From positions 186,001 through 250,000 of the forward strand of contig CAVPMU010000015.1 of the NCBI GenBank assembly GCA_963706535.1: a stretch of 64,000 nucleotides of DNA. Reading direction: 5' to 3'. The stretch is from RPQJ01 sp963706535 (GTDB lineage: Bacteria > Pseudomonadota > Gammaproteobacteria > Steroidobacterales > Steroidobacteraceae). Positions 1 to 8,234 of this stretch are shown here, piece by piece. The stretch's first letter is position 1, and each line of letters begins with the position of its first letter. The notes under the pieces were generated by a model, which worked only from the letters and a program-made list of their open reading frames with translations, searched no databases and was not told the DNA's origin. A program made the position numbers and the translations under genes.

Positions 1-1
1 C

Positions 2-337
2 AAGCGCGTGGCGCTCGCCCGGGCGCTCGCGCTCGACCCGGATCTCCTGTTCCTCGACGAGCCGACGGCGGGGCTGGACCCGATCGCCGCCACCGCGTTC
101 GACGACCTCGTGCTCTACCTGCGCGACACGCTGCGCCTCACCGTGGTCATGGTGACGCACGATCTGGACACCCTCCTGAGGACGTGCGACCGTGTCGCCG
201 TGCTGGTCGATCGCAAGGTCGTCGTCGACACGCTCGAGGGCATCGTCGCCAACGAGCATCCGTGGATACGGCAGTATTTTCACGGCGCACGCGGCCGCGT
301 GATGACGGCGAACCTGGAGGATGCACGTGGAGCGTGA
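2..337 (+). CDS. ABC transporter ATP-binding protein, MlaF-like (5' end outside window)
   Basis: C-terminal 111 residues of an ABC ATPase; the start lies upstream of the window. Visible are the end of the signature region (KRVALARALALDP), Walker B with the catalytic glutamate (LLFLDEPTAGLDP), the D-loop, and the H-loop histidine (VMVTHDLDTL). It overlaps the following MCE-domain gene by 17 bp, and an auxiliary lipoprotein follows, which is the arrangement of Mla/MCE phospholipid transporters. I infer that it powers lipid traffic between inner and outer membrane as the MlaF partner of a permease encoded upstream. The substrate cannot be read from this fragment. Confidence 0.85.
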   Translation, partial: KRVALARALALDPDLLFLDEPTAGLDPIAATAFDDLVLYLRDTLRLTVVMVTHDLDTLLRTCDRVAVLVDRKVVVDTLEGIVANEHPWIRQYFHGARGRVMTANLEDARGA

Positions 338-1262
338 CGCGAAGTACGCCGCGGTCGCGGTTTTCGCGCTGCTCGCGGTCGCGGCGGCGTTCGCCTTCGT
401 GTGGTGGTATTCCGGCCAGGGCGACCGCCGCGTCTACGAGCGCTACGAGATCTACTTCAACGGCTCGGTGAGCGGCCTCGCCCGGGGCAGCCCGGTGCGC
501 TACCTCGGCGTCAACGTCGGCCGCGTCGAGACGCTGTCGGTCGACCGCGCGAATCCCGGGCGGGTCAAGGTCCTGGTCTCGGTGGACGACACGACGCCCG
601 TGTCGGGCGCGACACGGGCGCGGCTCGGCCTGCTCGGGTTGACCGGGCTGCTGTTCATCGACCTGCAGAAGGACCCGACCGCCGATGCGACGCAGGCACT
701 GGCGACGGGTGCCCGCTATCCGGTGATCGTCTCGCGCAAGGGCGACATCGAGGCGTTCCTCGCGCGCCTGCCGGACCTCGTCGGGCAGGCCGGTGCCGTC
801 ATGACGCGAGTGGAGCGCATGCTGAGCGACGAGAACCTGCACGCCGTGACCGCCTCGCTCGAGCACCTCGATCGTGCATCGCGCGACCTGCCGGCCATCG
901 CCGCGGACACCGCCGCGCTCACGGCCGACCTGCGTCGTACGGCGGCCGAGGTCGCGGCGCTTGCGCAGCGGATGAGCGGGCTCGTCGCGGACTCGGGGCC
1001 CGAGGTCGAGGCCTCGCTGGCGGGCCTCAGGACCACTGCCGAGACGCTCGGCCGCACCTCCGCGAGCCTCGAGCGCATCGTCGCGGGCAACGAGGCGTCG
1101 CTGAACCAGCTGGCGGGCACGGGCGCGCAGGAACTCCAGCAGCTGGTGATCGACCTGCGGGATGCGAGCGGCGAACTGCGCCTGCTCGCGCGCGGCCTGC
1201 GCGACAATCCCGCCAGCCTGCTGCGCGAGAAGAAGGAGAGTGGCGTGGAGATCCGGCCGTGA
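321..1262 (+). CDS. MlaD-type MCE domain substrate-binding protein
   Basis: 313 residues. A single N-terminal membrane anchor (about residues 9-29) is followed by a periplasmic MCE domain (about 38-115, with the GSVSGLARGSPVRYLGV core) and a long helical tail rich in A, L, R and E, predicted to be coiled coil. Known family role: MCE proteins form hexameric rings that bind lipid and sit on the ABC permease/ATPase. The tail is longer than in E. coli MlaD, so it resembles the longer MCE proteins that may form a needle or tunnel. Overlaps the ATPase gene upstream and the lipoprotein gene downstream (4 bp GTGA). Confidence 0.88.
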   Translation: MHVERDAKYAAVAVFALLAVAAAFAFVWWYSGQGDRRVYERYEIYFNGSVSGLARGSPVRYLGVNVGRVETLSVDRANPGRVKVLVSVDDTTPVSGATRARLGLLGLTGLLFIDLQKDPTADATQALATGARYPVIVSRKGDIEAFLARLPDLVGQAGAVMTRVERMLSDENLHAVTASLEHLDRASRDLPAIAADTAALTADLRRTAAEVAALAQRMSGLVADSGPEVEASLAGLRTTAETLGRTSASLERIVAGNEASLNQLAGTGAQELQQLVIDLRDASGELRLLARGLRDNPASLLREKKESGVEIRP

Positions 1263-1876
1263 ACCGATTGCTGCCTGTCGTCGCGGTCGCGGTACTGTGC
1301 GCGGGATGCGCCGGCTCGATGCTCGACTCCGGGAACGAGCCGCCCGAGACCTACCGGCTCGAGGGCCCGGCACTGGTCGCCGCCGGCGACACGCTGCCAC
1401 TGGCGCTCGGCGTCGCGCGGCCGCGCTCGGCGTCGTCGCTCGACACCGAGCGCATCGCCGTCGTGCACGCCGCCGGCGGGTTCGATTACTTCGCCGGCAT
1501 GCGCTGGGCGGATGCCGCGCCGCAGATGCTGCAATCGCTGCTCGTCCGGGCGTTCACGGCGGATGGCCGCTTCGCCACGACGGTGGCGTCGCCGAGTCGC
1601 GTGCCGACCGACCTGCTGCTCGATGTCGAGTTGCGGCGTTTCGAGGCGGTGTACGCGACGGCCGACGGCCCGCCGCGCGTGCGGGTGGAACTGCAGGCCA
1701 CCCTCGTCGACAGCCGCAAGGGCACGCGCCTGGCGAGCTTCCTGGCCTCGTCGGAAGCGTCCGCGGAGCGCAATCGCCAGCCCGAGGTGGTCGCGGCCTT
1801 CGGCGTCGCGGGCAACGAGGCCCTGCAGGTCGTCGTGATGCGCGTGCGGGATGCCACCGCCGCCCTTCCGCGCTGA
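1259..1876 (+). CDS. ABC-type transport auxiliary lipoprotein (PqiC/YmbA-like)
   Basis: 205 residues starting at a GTG that overlaps the upstream TGA (GTGA), indicating translational coupling. The N-terminus is a lipoprotein signal with lipobox LCAGC, so the mature protein should be lipidated at Cys. The body (TYRLEGP..., later RIAVVHAAGGFDYFAGMRWAD) matches the auxiliary lipoprotein family encoded with MCE transporters. By family knowledge it is an outer-membrane lipoprotein docking the periplasmic MCE assembly. Third gene of the operon. Confidence 0.82.
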   Translation: MNRLLPVVAVAVLCAGCAGSMLDSGNEPPETYRLEGPALVAAGDTLPLALGVARPRSASSLDTERIAVVHAAGGFDYFAGMRWADAAPQMLQSLLVRAFTADGRFATTVASPSRVPTDLLLDVELRRFEAVYATADGPPRVRVELQATLVDSRKGTRLASFLASSEASAERNRQPEVVAAFGVAGNEALQVVVMRVRDATAALPR

Positions 1877-1886
1877 GACGAAGCGG

Positions 1887-2396
1887 ATGCCGGCGATCGT
1901 CGCGGTCGTGCTGCTGCTTGCGAGCCTTGGCGCCTGCGCCGCGCCGCAGTCGATCACCGGAACGGTAAAACGCGTCCTCGACGGTGACAGCGTGATCGTG
2001 CGCGCATCCGGTCGCGACATCGAGGTGCGGCTGGGCGAGATCGACACGCCGGAGAAGGGCCAGCCCTACGCCGACATCTCGCGCAAGGCGCTGCAGGGCA
2101 TGCTCATCGACGAGCGGGTGCGGCTGCAGGTGCTCGACCGCGACCAGTACGGTCGCACGGTCGCACGTGTCTACCGCCTGCCCGAGGAGCTGTGGATCAA
2201 CGCCGAGATGGTGCGTCGCGGCCACGCGTGGGTCTATCGGCGCCACGTGCGCGACAAGGGTCTCTACGAAATTGAACGCGACGCGCAGGCGAGGCGAGCG
2301 GGACTGTGGGCGTTGCCCGAGGCCGAGCGGGCGCCGCCCTGGCAGTGGCGCCGAATCCACCCGCCGGAGCACTCCACGAACCCGCGCACCAACTGA
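1887..2396 (+). CDS. Thermonuclease-family (SNase-like) lipoprotein
   Basis: 169 residues with the chosen ATG at 1887. A start 36 bp upstream is possible but would precede the lipoprotein signal MPAIVAVVLLLASLGAC. The body is an SNase OB-fold: GTVKRVLDGDSVIVR, LGEIDTPEKGQPYA, YGRTVARVY and a final RRAGLWALPEAERAPPWQWR. These carry the Asp, Arg and Glu positions used for calcium and phosphodiester cleavage in staphylococcal nuclease. Likely a secreted, membrane-tethered nuclease; substrate not determinable. It follows the transporter operon closely and may be co-transcribed. Confidence 0.88.
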   Translation: MPAIVAVVLLLASLGACAAPQSITGTVKRVLDGDSVIVRASGRDIEVRLGEIDTPEKGQPYADISRKALQGMLIDERVRLQVLDRDQYGRTVARVYRLPEELWINAEMVRRGHAWVYRRHVRDKGLYEIERDAQARRAGLWALPEAERAPPWQWRRIHPPEHSTNPRTN

Positions 2397-2404
2397 CGGA
2401 CCGC

Positions 2405-3289
2405 TCAGCGGCGCAACGTGTCCAGGCGACGGTCGAGTTCGAACTGGCCGTGCACGAGGTGGCAGCCGGGCGGCAGCTCCGCGGCGTCGAGCCCCTGGGC
2501 CGCCGCACCTCCGATCCACACGTAGGCGCCCGGGCCGAACTCGGCGACCAGCGTCGCGAGCTGCCGCGGCAGCACCCCGACGAGTTCTGCCAGCACCACG
2601 CTCAAGGCGACCGCGGCTGCGTCCACGGCGCGCGCGAACCGCGCGACCTCCTCCGGCGGAACGTCGGATCCCAGGTAATGGGTGTGGAAACCGCGGCTCG
2701 CGCAGGTGAGCGCGGACATCAGCAGGCCGAGCTCGTGGCGCTCGCCGGGCAGCGTCGCGAAGACGATGCCGTCGCCACGCGCGCCCCGATCGTAGGTGTC
2801 GAGCACCAGGCCGATGTGGCGGCGGACGGCGGTCGAGACCAGCCGTTCCTGCGCAATTGCGAACTCGCCGCGGTGCCAGCGCTCCCCCACCGCGCGGAGC
2901 AGCGGCGTCAGGACGTCCGTGATCAGCTGTTGCGGCGGCAACGAGGCGATGGCCAGCGTCAGCGCCTGCTCGCAGTCGGTCGCGCGGAACTGCTGGGCCG
3001 ACTCCAGGATGCGCTCGACGAATGCGTTCGCGGCGGCGTCCGGCCCGCCCGGCGATTCGTTCAGCAGACCGGTGAGTTCCTGGTCGGACAGCCGCGCCAG
3101 GCGCCCGATCGGGTGGCCGCGGTCGGTGGCCTCGCGCAGTCGCCGCAGACGGATGACGTCGTCGGGCGCATAGACGCGGCGACCGGTGCCGTCGCGCTGC
3201 GGATCCACGATGCCGTAGCGGCGCTCCCAGGCCCGGAGCGTCTCGACGGTGAGGCCCGTCGCCTGCGACACGGCCTTGATGGAATACAT
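2405..3289 (-). CDS. MerR-family regulator with B12-binding (LitR/CarH-like) domain
   Basis: 294 residues. N-terminal MerR winged helix (YSIKAVSQATGLTVETLRAWERRYGI, about residues 2-70), then a four-helix bundle and a C-terminal Rossmann-like cobalamin domain (about 165-290). The bundle carries WHRGEFAIAQER, i.e. the W-x9-E-H photoreceptor motif with Trp, the next His and Glu kept but the final His replaced by Arg. The cobalamin loop has ERHELG, matching ExHxxG with the lower-ligand His. CarH/LitR proteins repress carotenoid or photolyase genes in the dark and release DNA on light. No such targets lie here; the upstream neighbour is a GGDEF-EAL gene on the same strand. Confidence 0.88.
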   Translation of the reverse strand: MYSIKAVSQATGLTVETLRAWERRYGIVDPQRDGTGRRVYAPDDVIRLRRLREATDRGHPIGRLARLSDQELTGLLNESPGGPDAAANAFVERILESAQQFRATDCEQALTLAIASLPPQQLITDVLTPLLRAVGERWHRGEFAIAQERLVSTAVRRHIGLVLDTYDRGARGDGIVFATLPGERHELGLLMSALTCASRGFHTHYLGSDVPPEEVARFARAVDAAAVALSVVLAELVGVLPRQLATLVAEFGPGAYVWIGGAAAQGLDAAELPPGCHLVHGQFELDRRLDTLRR

Positions 3290-3314
3290 CCGGGGATCAT
3301 ACCCGGGTCGGCGG

Positions 3315-3350
3315 ACATGTAAAGGATAATTACAGTCAAACGTTGTACAT
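3315..3350 (-). promoter_or_regulatory. Candidate operator of the B12-MerR regulator
   Basis: AT-rich island in GC-rich DNA just upstream of the MerR-family gene. It is bounded by imperfect inverted ATGTAAA / TTGTACAT half sites, with an internal TTGACT that could be a -35 box. No convincing -10 at 16-18 bp is visible. LitR/CarH proteins are known to bind TGTACA-like AT-rich palindromes, so self-binding is plausible but inferred. Confidence 0.4.
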
Positions 3351-3356
3351 GCGCGC

Positions 3357-5507
3357 TCAGGCAGGCAGGCGCAGGATCGGGTGGTCGCCGGTCGACTGCC
3401 GCAGGATCCGGTCGAAGAACTCGGCGGCGGTGGCCGGCTCGCCGAACAACCGACCCTGGCCGAACTGGCAGCCGGCGTGCAGCAGGAAGTAACGCTGCTC
3501 CTCGGTCTCGATGCCCTCCGCGAGCACCTGCAGCCCGAGGCTGCGCCCCATCTCGATGATGGTGCGGACGATGGTCGCGTCGTCCGGATCGGTCGCCGCG
3601 TTGCGGACGAAGGACTGGTCGATCTTGAGCGTGCCGATCGGGAACTGCTGCAGGGCGCTCAGGCTCGAGTAGCCGGTGCCGAAATCGTCGATGGACAGGT
3701 GCACCCCCATCGCGCGCAACTCGTCGAGCAGCGGCAGCGTGCGCTCGGCATCCATCATCAGGGTCGTCTCGGTGATCTCGAGTTCGACGCGGTTGGGATT
3801 CACCCCGTGCTTCTCGAACACCGAGCGACAGTGCGGGATGAAGCTCGCCTGGCTCAGTTCCTTGAGCGAGAGGTTGATCGCCACGAGGCCCGGGTCGGGC
3901 ACGCGCTGCTGCCAGCTCGCGTAGTCGCTGCAGACCTGGTTCAGCACCCAGGCGCCGATGTCGAGTATCAGGCGCGACTCCTCGGCCAGCGGAATGAACT
4001 GCGACGGCGCGATCTCGCCGTGCCCCGGCAGCCGCCAGCGCAGCAGCGCCTCGGCGCCCACCACCTGCCCGCTGTCGAGGTCCACCTTCGGCTGGTAGCG
4101 CAGCACGAACTCGTCCCGCTCGAGCGCGCGCCGCAGCTTGCTCTTGAGCAGCAGCCGCTCGACCGCCGCCGCGTTCATCTCGGGCACGTAGAACACGTGG
4201 CAGTTCCGCCCGGCGCGCTTGGCGTGGTACATCGCCGCGTCCGCGTTGCGGATCAGGTCGATGACGTTGTCGGCGTCGTCGGGGCAGGCGGCGATGCCGA
4301 TGCTGGCGGTCACCTCGATCTCGTGGTCGCCGACGTGCAGCGGACGCGACACCTCGCCCAGCACCTGGCGCGCCAGCGATGACGCCTGCTCGTGACGGTC
4401 GCGCGCCCGGTCCGCGGTCTCGGCGAAGATCGCGAACTCGTCGCCGGCGAGCCGCCCGACCACCGACTCCCTGGGCAGGATCCGCGCCAGGCGCTCGCTC
4501 AGCGTCTCGAGCACGCGGTCGCCCGCGGCGTGGCCGAAGGTGTCGTTGATCTCCTTGAAGTTGTCGATGTCCACGTACAGCAGGCCGAGCCCGCGGCCGT
4601 GGCGCAGGCAGCGCGTGATCGCCTGGTGCAGCAGGTGCTGGAACTGCATGCGGTTCGGCATCTTGGTGAGCGCGTCGAAGCGGGCGAGGTAGCGGATGCG
4701 CCGCTCCGCGCGCTTGCGCTCGGTGATGTCGCGCAGCACGAAGATCGTTCCCTGGAACCGCGGGTCCTCGCTCGAGATCGCCGAGGCGCTCACGGAGACC
4801 GGAATGGTCTGGCCGCGCGCGGTGCTGACGACCGTCTCACCCGGCTCGGCGAGCACCTGTTGCAGGTCGAAGGCGGCACGGTGCTGTTCCGCGACCAGCG
4901 ATGCGAACTCGAGGCCCACGAGCCCGGACGCCTCGTGCCCGAGCAGGCGGGCGGCCGCGAGGTTGGCGGTGCGCACCCGGCCGTCCGGGGCGGTGACGAG
5001 CACCGCGTCGCTCATGCTGTTCAGCAGCGTGTCGAGGTAATCGCGCGAGATCGACGTGCCCGCCAGGGCCTGCCGCATGCGCTCGAGCGAACCCTCGAGC
5101 GCCGCGACCTCCGCCACGCCGCTCGACTGCACCGGGACCGACTGCAGGCCGTGGCCGATGCGGTCCGCGCTCACCATGAGGGCGGTCATCGCGCGATCGA
5201 TGCGTGAAATGAGCAGTCCGGTGAGCCAGGCTGCGAGCGCCGACAGCGCGAGGCCGACGACGACGAGCATCGCGATCCGACCGGTGTAGTCGTGGGAGAT
5301 CAGCTCCCCGATCTGCCGCTCCAGTTCCGGGACGGCCACCGACGGCTCCGCGGCACGCAGTTCGCTCGCCTTCACGACGATCTCGCGCAGGTGCTCCTCC
5401 TCGTGGCGCTCGCTCAGCAGCGTGGTGATGCCGACAGCGGCGGTCAGCAGCACGCCGACCGTGAATGCGGCCAGCATGTAGCGAAGCTTCAGTCCAAGTG
5501 CACGCAT
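3357..5507 (-). CDS. Membrane GGDEF-EAL protein with HAMP and PAS domains
   Basis: 716 residues, started at the ATG at 5507 because TM1 begins 10 residues later and upstream codons lack protein-like sequence. Order: TM1 (10-31), short periplasmic loop, TM2 (77-101), HAMP, PAS (about 155-265), GGDEF (about 275-440), EAL (about 455-710). The cyclase signature is AGDEF (354-358) instead of GGDEF, a variant found in active cyclases; no RxxD inhibitory site lies at the usual upstream position. The phosphodiesterase EALLRW motif (486-491) is intact. It should make and/or hydrolyse c-di-GMP in response to a membrane or PAS signal; net activity is unknown. Confidence 0.92.
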   Translation of the reverse strand: MRALGLKLRYMLAAFTVGVLLTAAVGITTLLSERHEEEHLREIVVKASELRAAEPSVAVPELERQIGELISHDYTGRIAMLVVVGLALSALAAWLTGLLISRIDRAMTALMVSADRIGHGLQSVPVQSSGVAEVAALEGSLERMRQALAGTSISRDYLDTLLNSMSDAVLVTAPDGRVRTANLAAARLLGHEASGLVGLEFASLVAEQHRAAFDLQQVLAEPGETVVSTARGQTIPVSVSASAISSEDPRFQGTIFVLRDITERKRAERRIRYLARFDALTKMPNRMQFQHLLHQAITRCLRHGRGLGLLYVDIDNFKEINDTFGHAAGDRVLETLSERLARILPRESVVGRLAGDEFAIFAETADRARDRHEQASSLARQVLGEVSRPLHVGDHEIEVTASIGIAACPDDADNVIDLIRNADAAMYHAKRAGRNCHVFYVPEMNAAAVERLLLKSKLRRALERDEFVLRYQPKVDLDSGQVVGAEALLRWRLPGHGEIAPSQFIPLAEESRLILDIGAWVLNQVCSDYASWQQRVPDPGLVAINLSLKELSQASFIPHCRSVFEKHGVNPNRVELEITETTLMMDAERTLPLLDELRAMGVHLSIDDFGTGYSSLSALQQFPIGTLKIDQSFVRNAATDPDDATIVRTIIEMGRSLGLQVLAEGIETEEQRYFLLHAGCQFGQGRLFGEPATAAEFFDRILRQSTGDHPILRLPA

Positions 5508-5577
5508 GTCCGGCTCGTCTGCCCCGCAGGCGCGGGGCTGGAACCACTGTTGTTCTTGCCGCCATCGACCTGCGGGC

Positions 5578-5626
5578 ATCATAGACCTCGTCCGGCTGAC
5601 GGGCGACTGGCAAATTTTTCGACACT
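5578..5626 (-). promoter_or_regulatory. Shared regulatory motif plus -10 upstream of the GGDEF-EAL gene
   Basis: On the minus strand TGTCGAAAAATTTGCCA (5608-5626 region) is followed 24 bp after its TTGCCA end by TATGAT (5578-5583), a good -10. The motif centre is about 46 bp upstream of the predicted start site. Nearly the same sequence at the same distance from a -10 precedes the HD-domain gene (49035-49081). The rest of the 5508-5691 intergenic region holds a GC hairpin (about 5520-5540) and the start region of the divergent peptidase gene. Confidence 0.45.
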
Positions 5627-5691
5627 CGTGCGCTCCTCCCCCCGGGCCGGCGCACGACTCGGGTATCCTTGCCGCCCGAGGCCATGAGCGC

Positions 5692-6402
5692 ATGAACGAA
5701 CTCGAACTGACCGGTCGCGCCCGCACGCACGTCGTGGAACTCGCGCGTCCGAAGTGCATGCTGCACTACGAGGCGGTCGCGTCCTTCCTCGCCATGCGCG
5801 ATGCGGCCGGACAGGCGGGGATCGACCTCGCCGCCGCCTCGAGCTTCCGCGACTTCGACCGCCAGGTGCAGATCTGGAATCGCAAGTGGAGCGGCGAGCG
5901 CCCGCTGCTCGACCGCGGCGGACGGCCGATCGACGTGTCCGCGCTCGACGATTCGGCGCGCATCGACGCGATCCTGTGCTGGTCCGCGGTGCCGGGCGGC
6001 AGTCGCCACCACTGGGGGTCGGACGTGGACGTGGTCGACTCCGCGGCGATTCCCGAGGGCTACCAGGTGCAACTCGTGCCCGCGGAGTATGCGGGCGACG
6101 GCATGTTCGGTCGTCTCACGCGGTGGCTGGACGCGAACATGGCTCGCTTCGGCTTCCACCGCCCCTACGCGACCTCGGGCTGCGGCGCAGGCGTCGAGCC
6201 CTGGCACCTGAGCTACTGGCCGGTTGCCTCCCGCGCGATCGAGGAACTCGCGCTGCCCGTGTTGAAGCGCGCGATCGCAGGCAGCCAGATGCTCGGCAAG
6301 GCCCAGGTGCTCGAGCGGCTGCCGGAGATCTACACGCGGTTCATCCTTGCGGTAGACCCGCCGGCGCTGGCTGCGCCGTGCGCAGCTTCGCAATCCGCCT
6401 GA
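5692..6402 (+). CDS. VanY-like D-alanyl-D-alanine carboxypeptidase (M15B)
   Basis: 236 residues. The M15 zinc site is visible: SRHHWGSDVD (zinc His106 and Asp113) and EPWH (Glu169, His172). These are the SxHxxGxAxD and ExxWH motifs of LAS-type peptidases. No signal peptide is visible from this start, so a cytoplasmic role or a missed export signal are both possible. Family members trim D-Ala-D-Ala from peptidoglycan peptides. Divergent from the GGDEF-EAL gene. Its 3' end overlaps the convergent SDR gene by 62 bp. Confidence 0.85.
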   Translation: MNELELTGRARTHVVELARPKCMLHYEAVASFLAMRDAAGQAGIDLAAASSFRDFDRQVQIWNRKWSGERPLLDRGGRPIDVSALDDSARIDAILCWSAVPGGSRHHWGSDVDVVDSAAIPEGYQVQLVPAEYAGDGMFGRLTRWLDANMARFGFHRPYATSGCGAGVEPWHLSYWPVASRAIEELALPVLKRAIAGSQMLGKAQVLERLPEIYTRFILAVDPPALAAPCAASQSA

Positions 6403-7198
6403 CGAACCACGCCGGGAAGAGTCGCTTCAGCCGCCACGCGAGCCGGTACTCCTTCGGCCAGACGATGTGCAGCTTGCCGTCCGCCGCCGCCTGCAGCAGT
6501 GCGCGCGCGGCTGCCGTCGCGTCGTGGCTGGAGCGATCCATCAGCTGGTGGGCGGTCGCGGCAGCGTCGGGCGGCGCACGCATGGTGTCGAGCAGGTGCG
6601 TACTGAAGAAGCCCGGCATCGCCACCGAGACCTGGACCTCCGTGCCCTCGAGTTCCGCGGCCAGCGTCTCGCTGAGAGCGATCACCGCCGACTTGGTCGC
6701 GTTGTAGGACGCCATCTGCGGCGCAGCGGCGAAGCCCGCGGAACTCGCGACGTTGAGCACGAGGCCCGCGCGCTGGGCGCGCATCACCGGCAACGCCGCG
6801 CGGCAGCCCCACACCACCCCGAGCAGGTTGATGTCCACGATCCAGCGCCAGTCCTCGACCGGCGTCGCCTCCATCGGGCCCGCCACCGCCACGCCGGCGT
6901 TGTTCATCATGAAATCGAGCCCGCCCGCGTACGCCACGAAATCGCGGACCGACGCGGCCACGAACGGCTCGTCGGCTACGTTGCCGGCATAGGACCGCGT
7001 CTCTGCGCCTGCCGCCCGCAGTTCCCGTTCCGTCTCGCGCAGCCCCTCGGCCGAGCGATCGAGCAGGCCGAGATGCCAGCCGTCGCCGGCAAGCTCGAGC
7101 GCAGTCGCACGTCCGAGGCCGCTGGCTGCACCGGTGATGAAGGCCCGCTTTGCCGGAAGGCGCCGGGACAGTATGGTAGTTGCGGTGGATGTGCCCAT
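6341..7198 (-). CDS. Short-chain dehydrogenase/reductase
   Basis: 285 residues, classical SDR. The cofactor-binding motif is ITGAASGLGRA (about 20-30), NNAG is at about 98, and the catalytic Ser and YNATK (Tyr/Lys, about 160-170) are present. The C-terminal extension after residue 240 is basic. NAD(P)-dependent oxidoreduction is certain at family level; the substrate is unknown. The last 20 codons overlap the end of the VanY-like gene on the other strand. Confidence 0.88.
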   Translation of the reverse strand: MGTSTATTILSRRLPAKRAFITGAASGLGRATALELAGDGWHLGLLDRSAEGLRETERELRAAGAETRSYAGNVADEPFVAASVRDFVAYAGGLDFMMNNAGVAVAGPMEATPVEDWRWIVDINLLGVVWGCRAALPVMRAQRAGLVLNVASSAGFAAAPQMASYNATKSAVIALSETLAAELEGTEVQVSVAMPGFFSTHLLDTMRAPPDAAATAHQLMDRSSHDATAAARALLQAAADGKLHIVWPKEYRLAWRLKRLFPAWFVRRIAKLRTAQPAPAGLPQG

Positions 7199-7218
7199 CG
7201 GACAATGCTAGCCGCGCC

Positions 7219-7545
7219 ATGCGCCGGGTGCACGTGTCGGAATCGCCGCTGGAAGTCGCGCACCTGCGCAACCTGCTCGAGGCCGCAGGTATCGCCTGCT
7301 TCGTGCGCAACGAGCGGCTCGGCGGCGCCGTGGGCGAGATACCGTTCCTCGAGTGCTGGCCCGAACTCTGGGTATGCGAGTCGGGACAGGCCCTGCGGGC
7401 GCGAGGACTGATCGACGAAGCGCTGAGTCCGCGCGCACCGTTCGATCCCTGGGACTGTCCGCGCTGCGGCGAGCGCATCGACGGGCAGTTCTCGGAGTGC
7501 TGGCGGTGCGCAGCGCTCGACGCAGCGGAGGATTTCCCCGGGTGA
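7219..7545 (+). CDS. DUF2007-like protein with C-terminal zinc ribbon
   Basis: 108 residues. The N-terminal half (RRVHVSESPLEVAHLRNLLEAAGIACFVRNE) matches the DUF2007 putative signal-transducing fold, related to PII-like ferredoxin folds. The C-terminal WDCPRCGERIDGQFSECWRC holds two CxxC pairs that can bind zinc. The start was chosen at ATG 7219, where similarity to the family begins. It overlaps the next gene by 3 bp (GTGA) and they are probably co-translated. Function of the family is not established. Confidence 0.75.
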   Translation: MRRVHVSESPLEVAHLRNLLEAAGIACFVRNERLGGAVGEIPFLECWPELWVCESGQALRARGLIDEALSPRAPFDPWDCPRCGERIDGQFSECWRCAALDAAEDFPG

Positions 7546-8234
7546 AGACGATCACGATCGCACGGCGCTTCAACGGTCCGCCCGACTCGGGCAACGGCGG
7601 CTACGTCTGCGGTGCGTTAGCGGTGGCGGCAGGCCTCGACGCCCGCGTGCGACTGCTGTCGCCGCCCCCGCTCGAGGTGGCGCTGGAGTTGGCGCAGGGA
7701 CCTGCGGGCGAATGGACGCTGTCGGCGGACGGCACGCCCGTAGCGCGGGCCGTGCCGAACCGGCTCGAGCTCGACGTACCCGCGCCGCCGCGCTACACGC
7801 AGGCGGTGTGGGCGTCCCAGCATTACCCCGGATTCCACCAGCACGCGTTCCCCGACTGTTTCGTCTGCGGACCGCATCGCCGCCGCGGCGACGGCATGCG
7901 GATATTCCCGGGGATGCTCGACACGGGGATCGTCGCGGCACCGTGGCTGCCGGCCGACTCGCTCGACGGCGGCGACGGCAAGGTCGCCGTGGAGTACCAC
8001 TGGGCCGCGCTCGATTGCCCCGGATATTTCGCCGTCTCGGCCGGCCGCCGCTTCATGCTGCTCGGGGAGATGCAGGCGCACGTGGACCGCCGCGTGCGCG
8101 TCGGCGAGCCCTGCACCGTCATCGGCTGGAAAGTCGGCGCCGACGGGCGCAAGCACCAGGCCGGCACGGCGATCTTCGACGGCGAGGGAGAGTTGTGCGC
8201 GCGGGCGCTCGCCACCTGGATAGCCGGAAAGTGA
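7542..8234 (+). CDS. Hotdog-fold thioesterase-like protein
   Basis: 230 residues from a GTG overlapping the upstream stop. The sequence reads as a double-hotdog acyl-CoA-binding protein, with ARRFNGPPDSGNGGYVCGALA at the start and GRRFMLLGEMQAHVDRRVRVGE late. The middle has FPDCFVCGPHRRRGDGMRI, a Cys-x2-Cys signature shared by a poorly described family. I assign the fold by pattern; substrate and catalytic residues are not certain. The stop codon lies at the first bases of a heptamer repeat element. Confidence 0.6.
   Translation: MKTITIARRFNGPPDSGNGGYVCGALAVAAGLDARVRLLSPPPLEVALELAQGPAGEWTLSADGTPVARAVPNRLELDVPAPPRYTQAVWASQHYPGFHQHAFPDCFVCGPHRRRGDGMRIFPGMLDTGIVAAPWLPADSLDGGDGKVAVEYHWAALDCPGYFAVSAGRRFMLLGEMQAHVDRRVRVGEPCTVIGWKVGADGRKHQAGTAIFDGEGELCARALATWIAGK

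Noticed and set aside
2306..3322. Long open frame opposite the MerR-family gene, and many similar antisense frames across the window
   Set aside because: High GC content keeps stop codons rare on the opposite strand; the translations are Arg/Ala-rich without family motifs and overlap well-supported genes.
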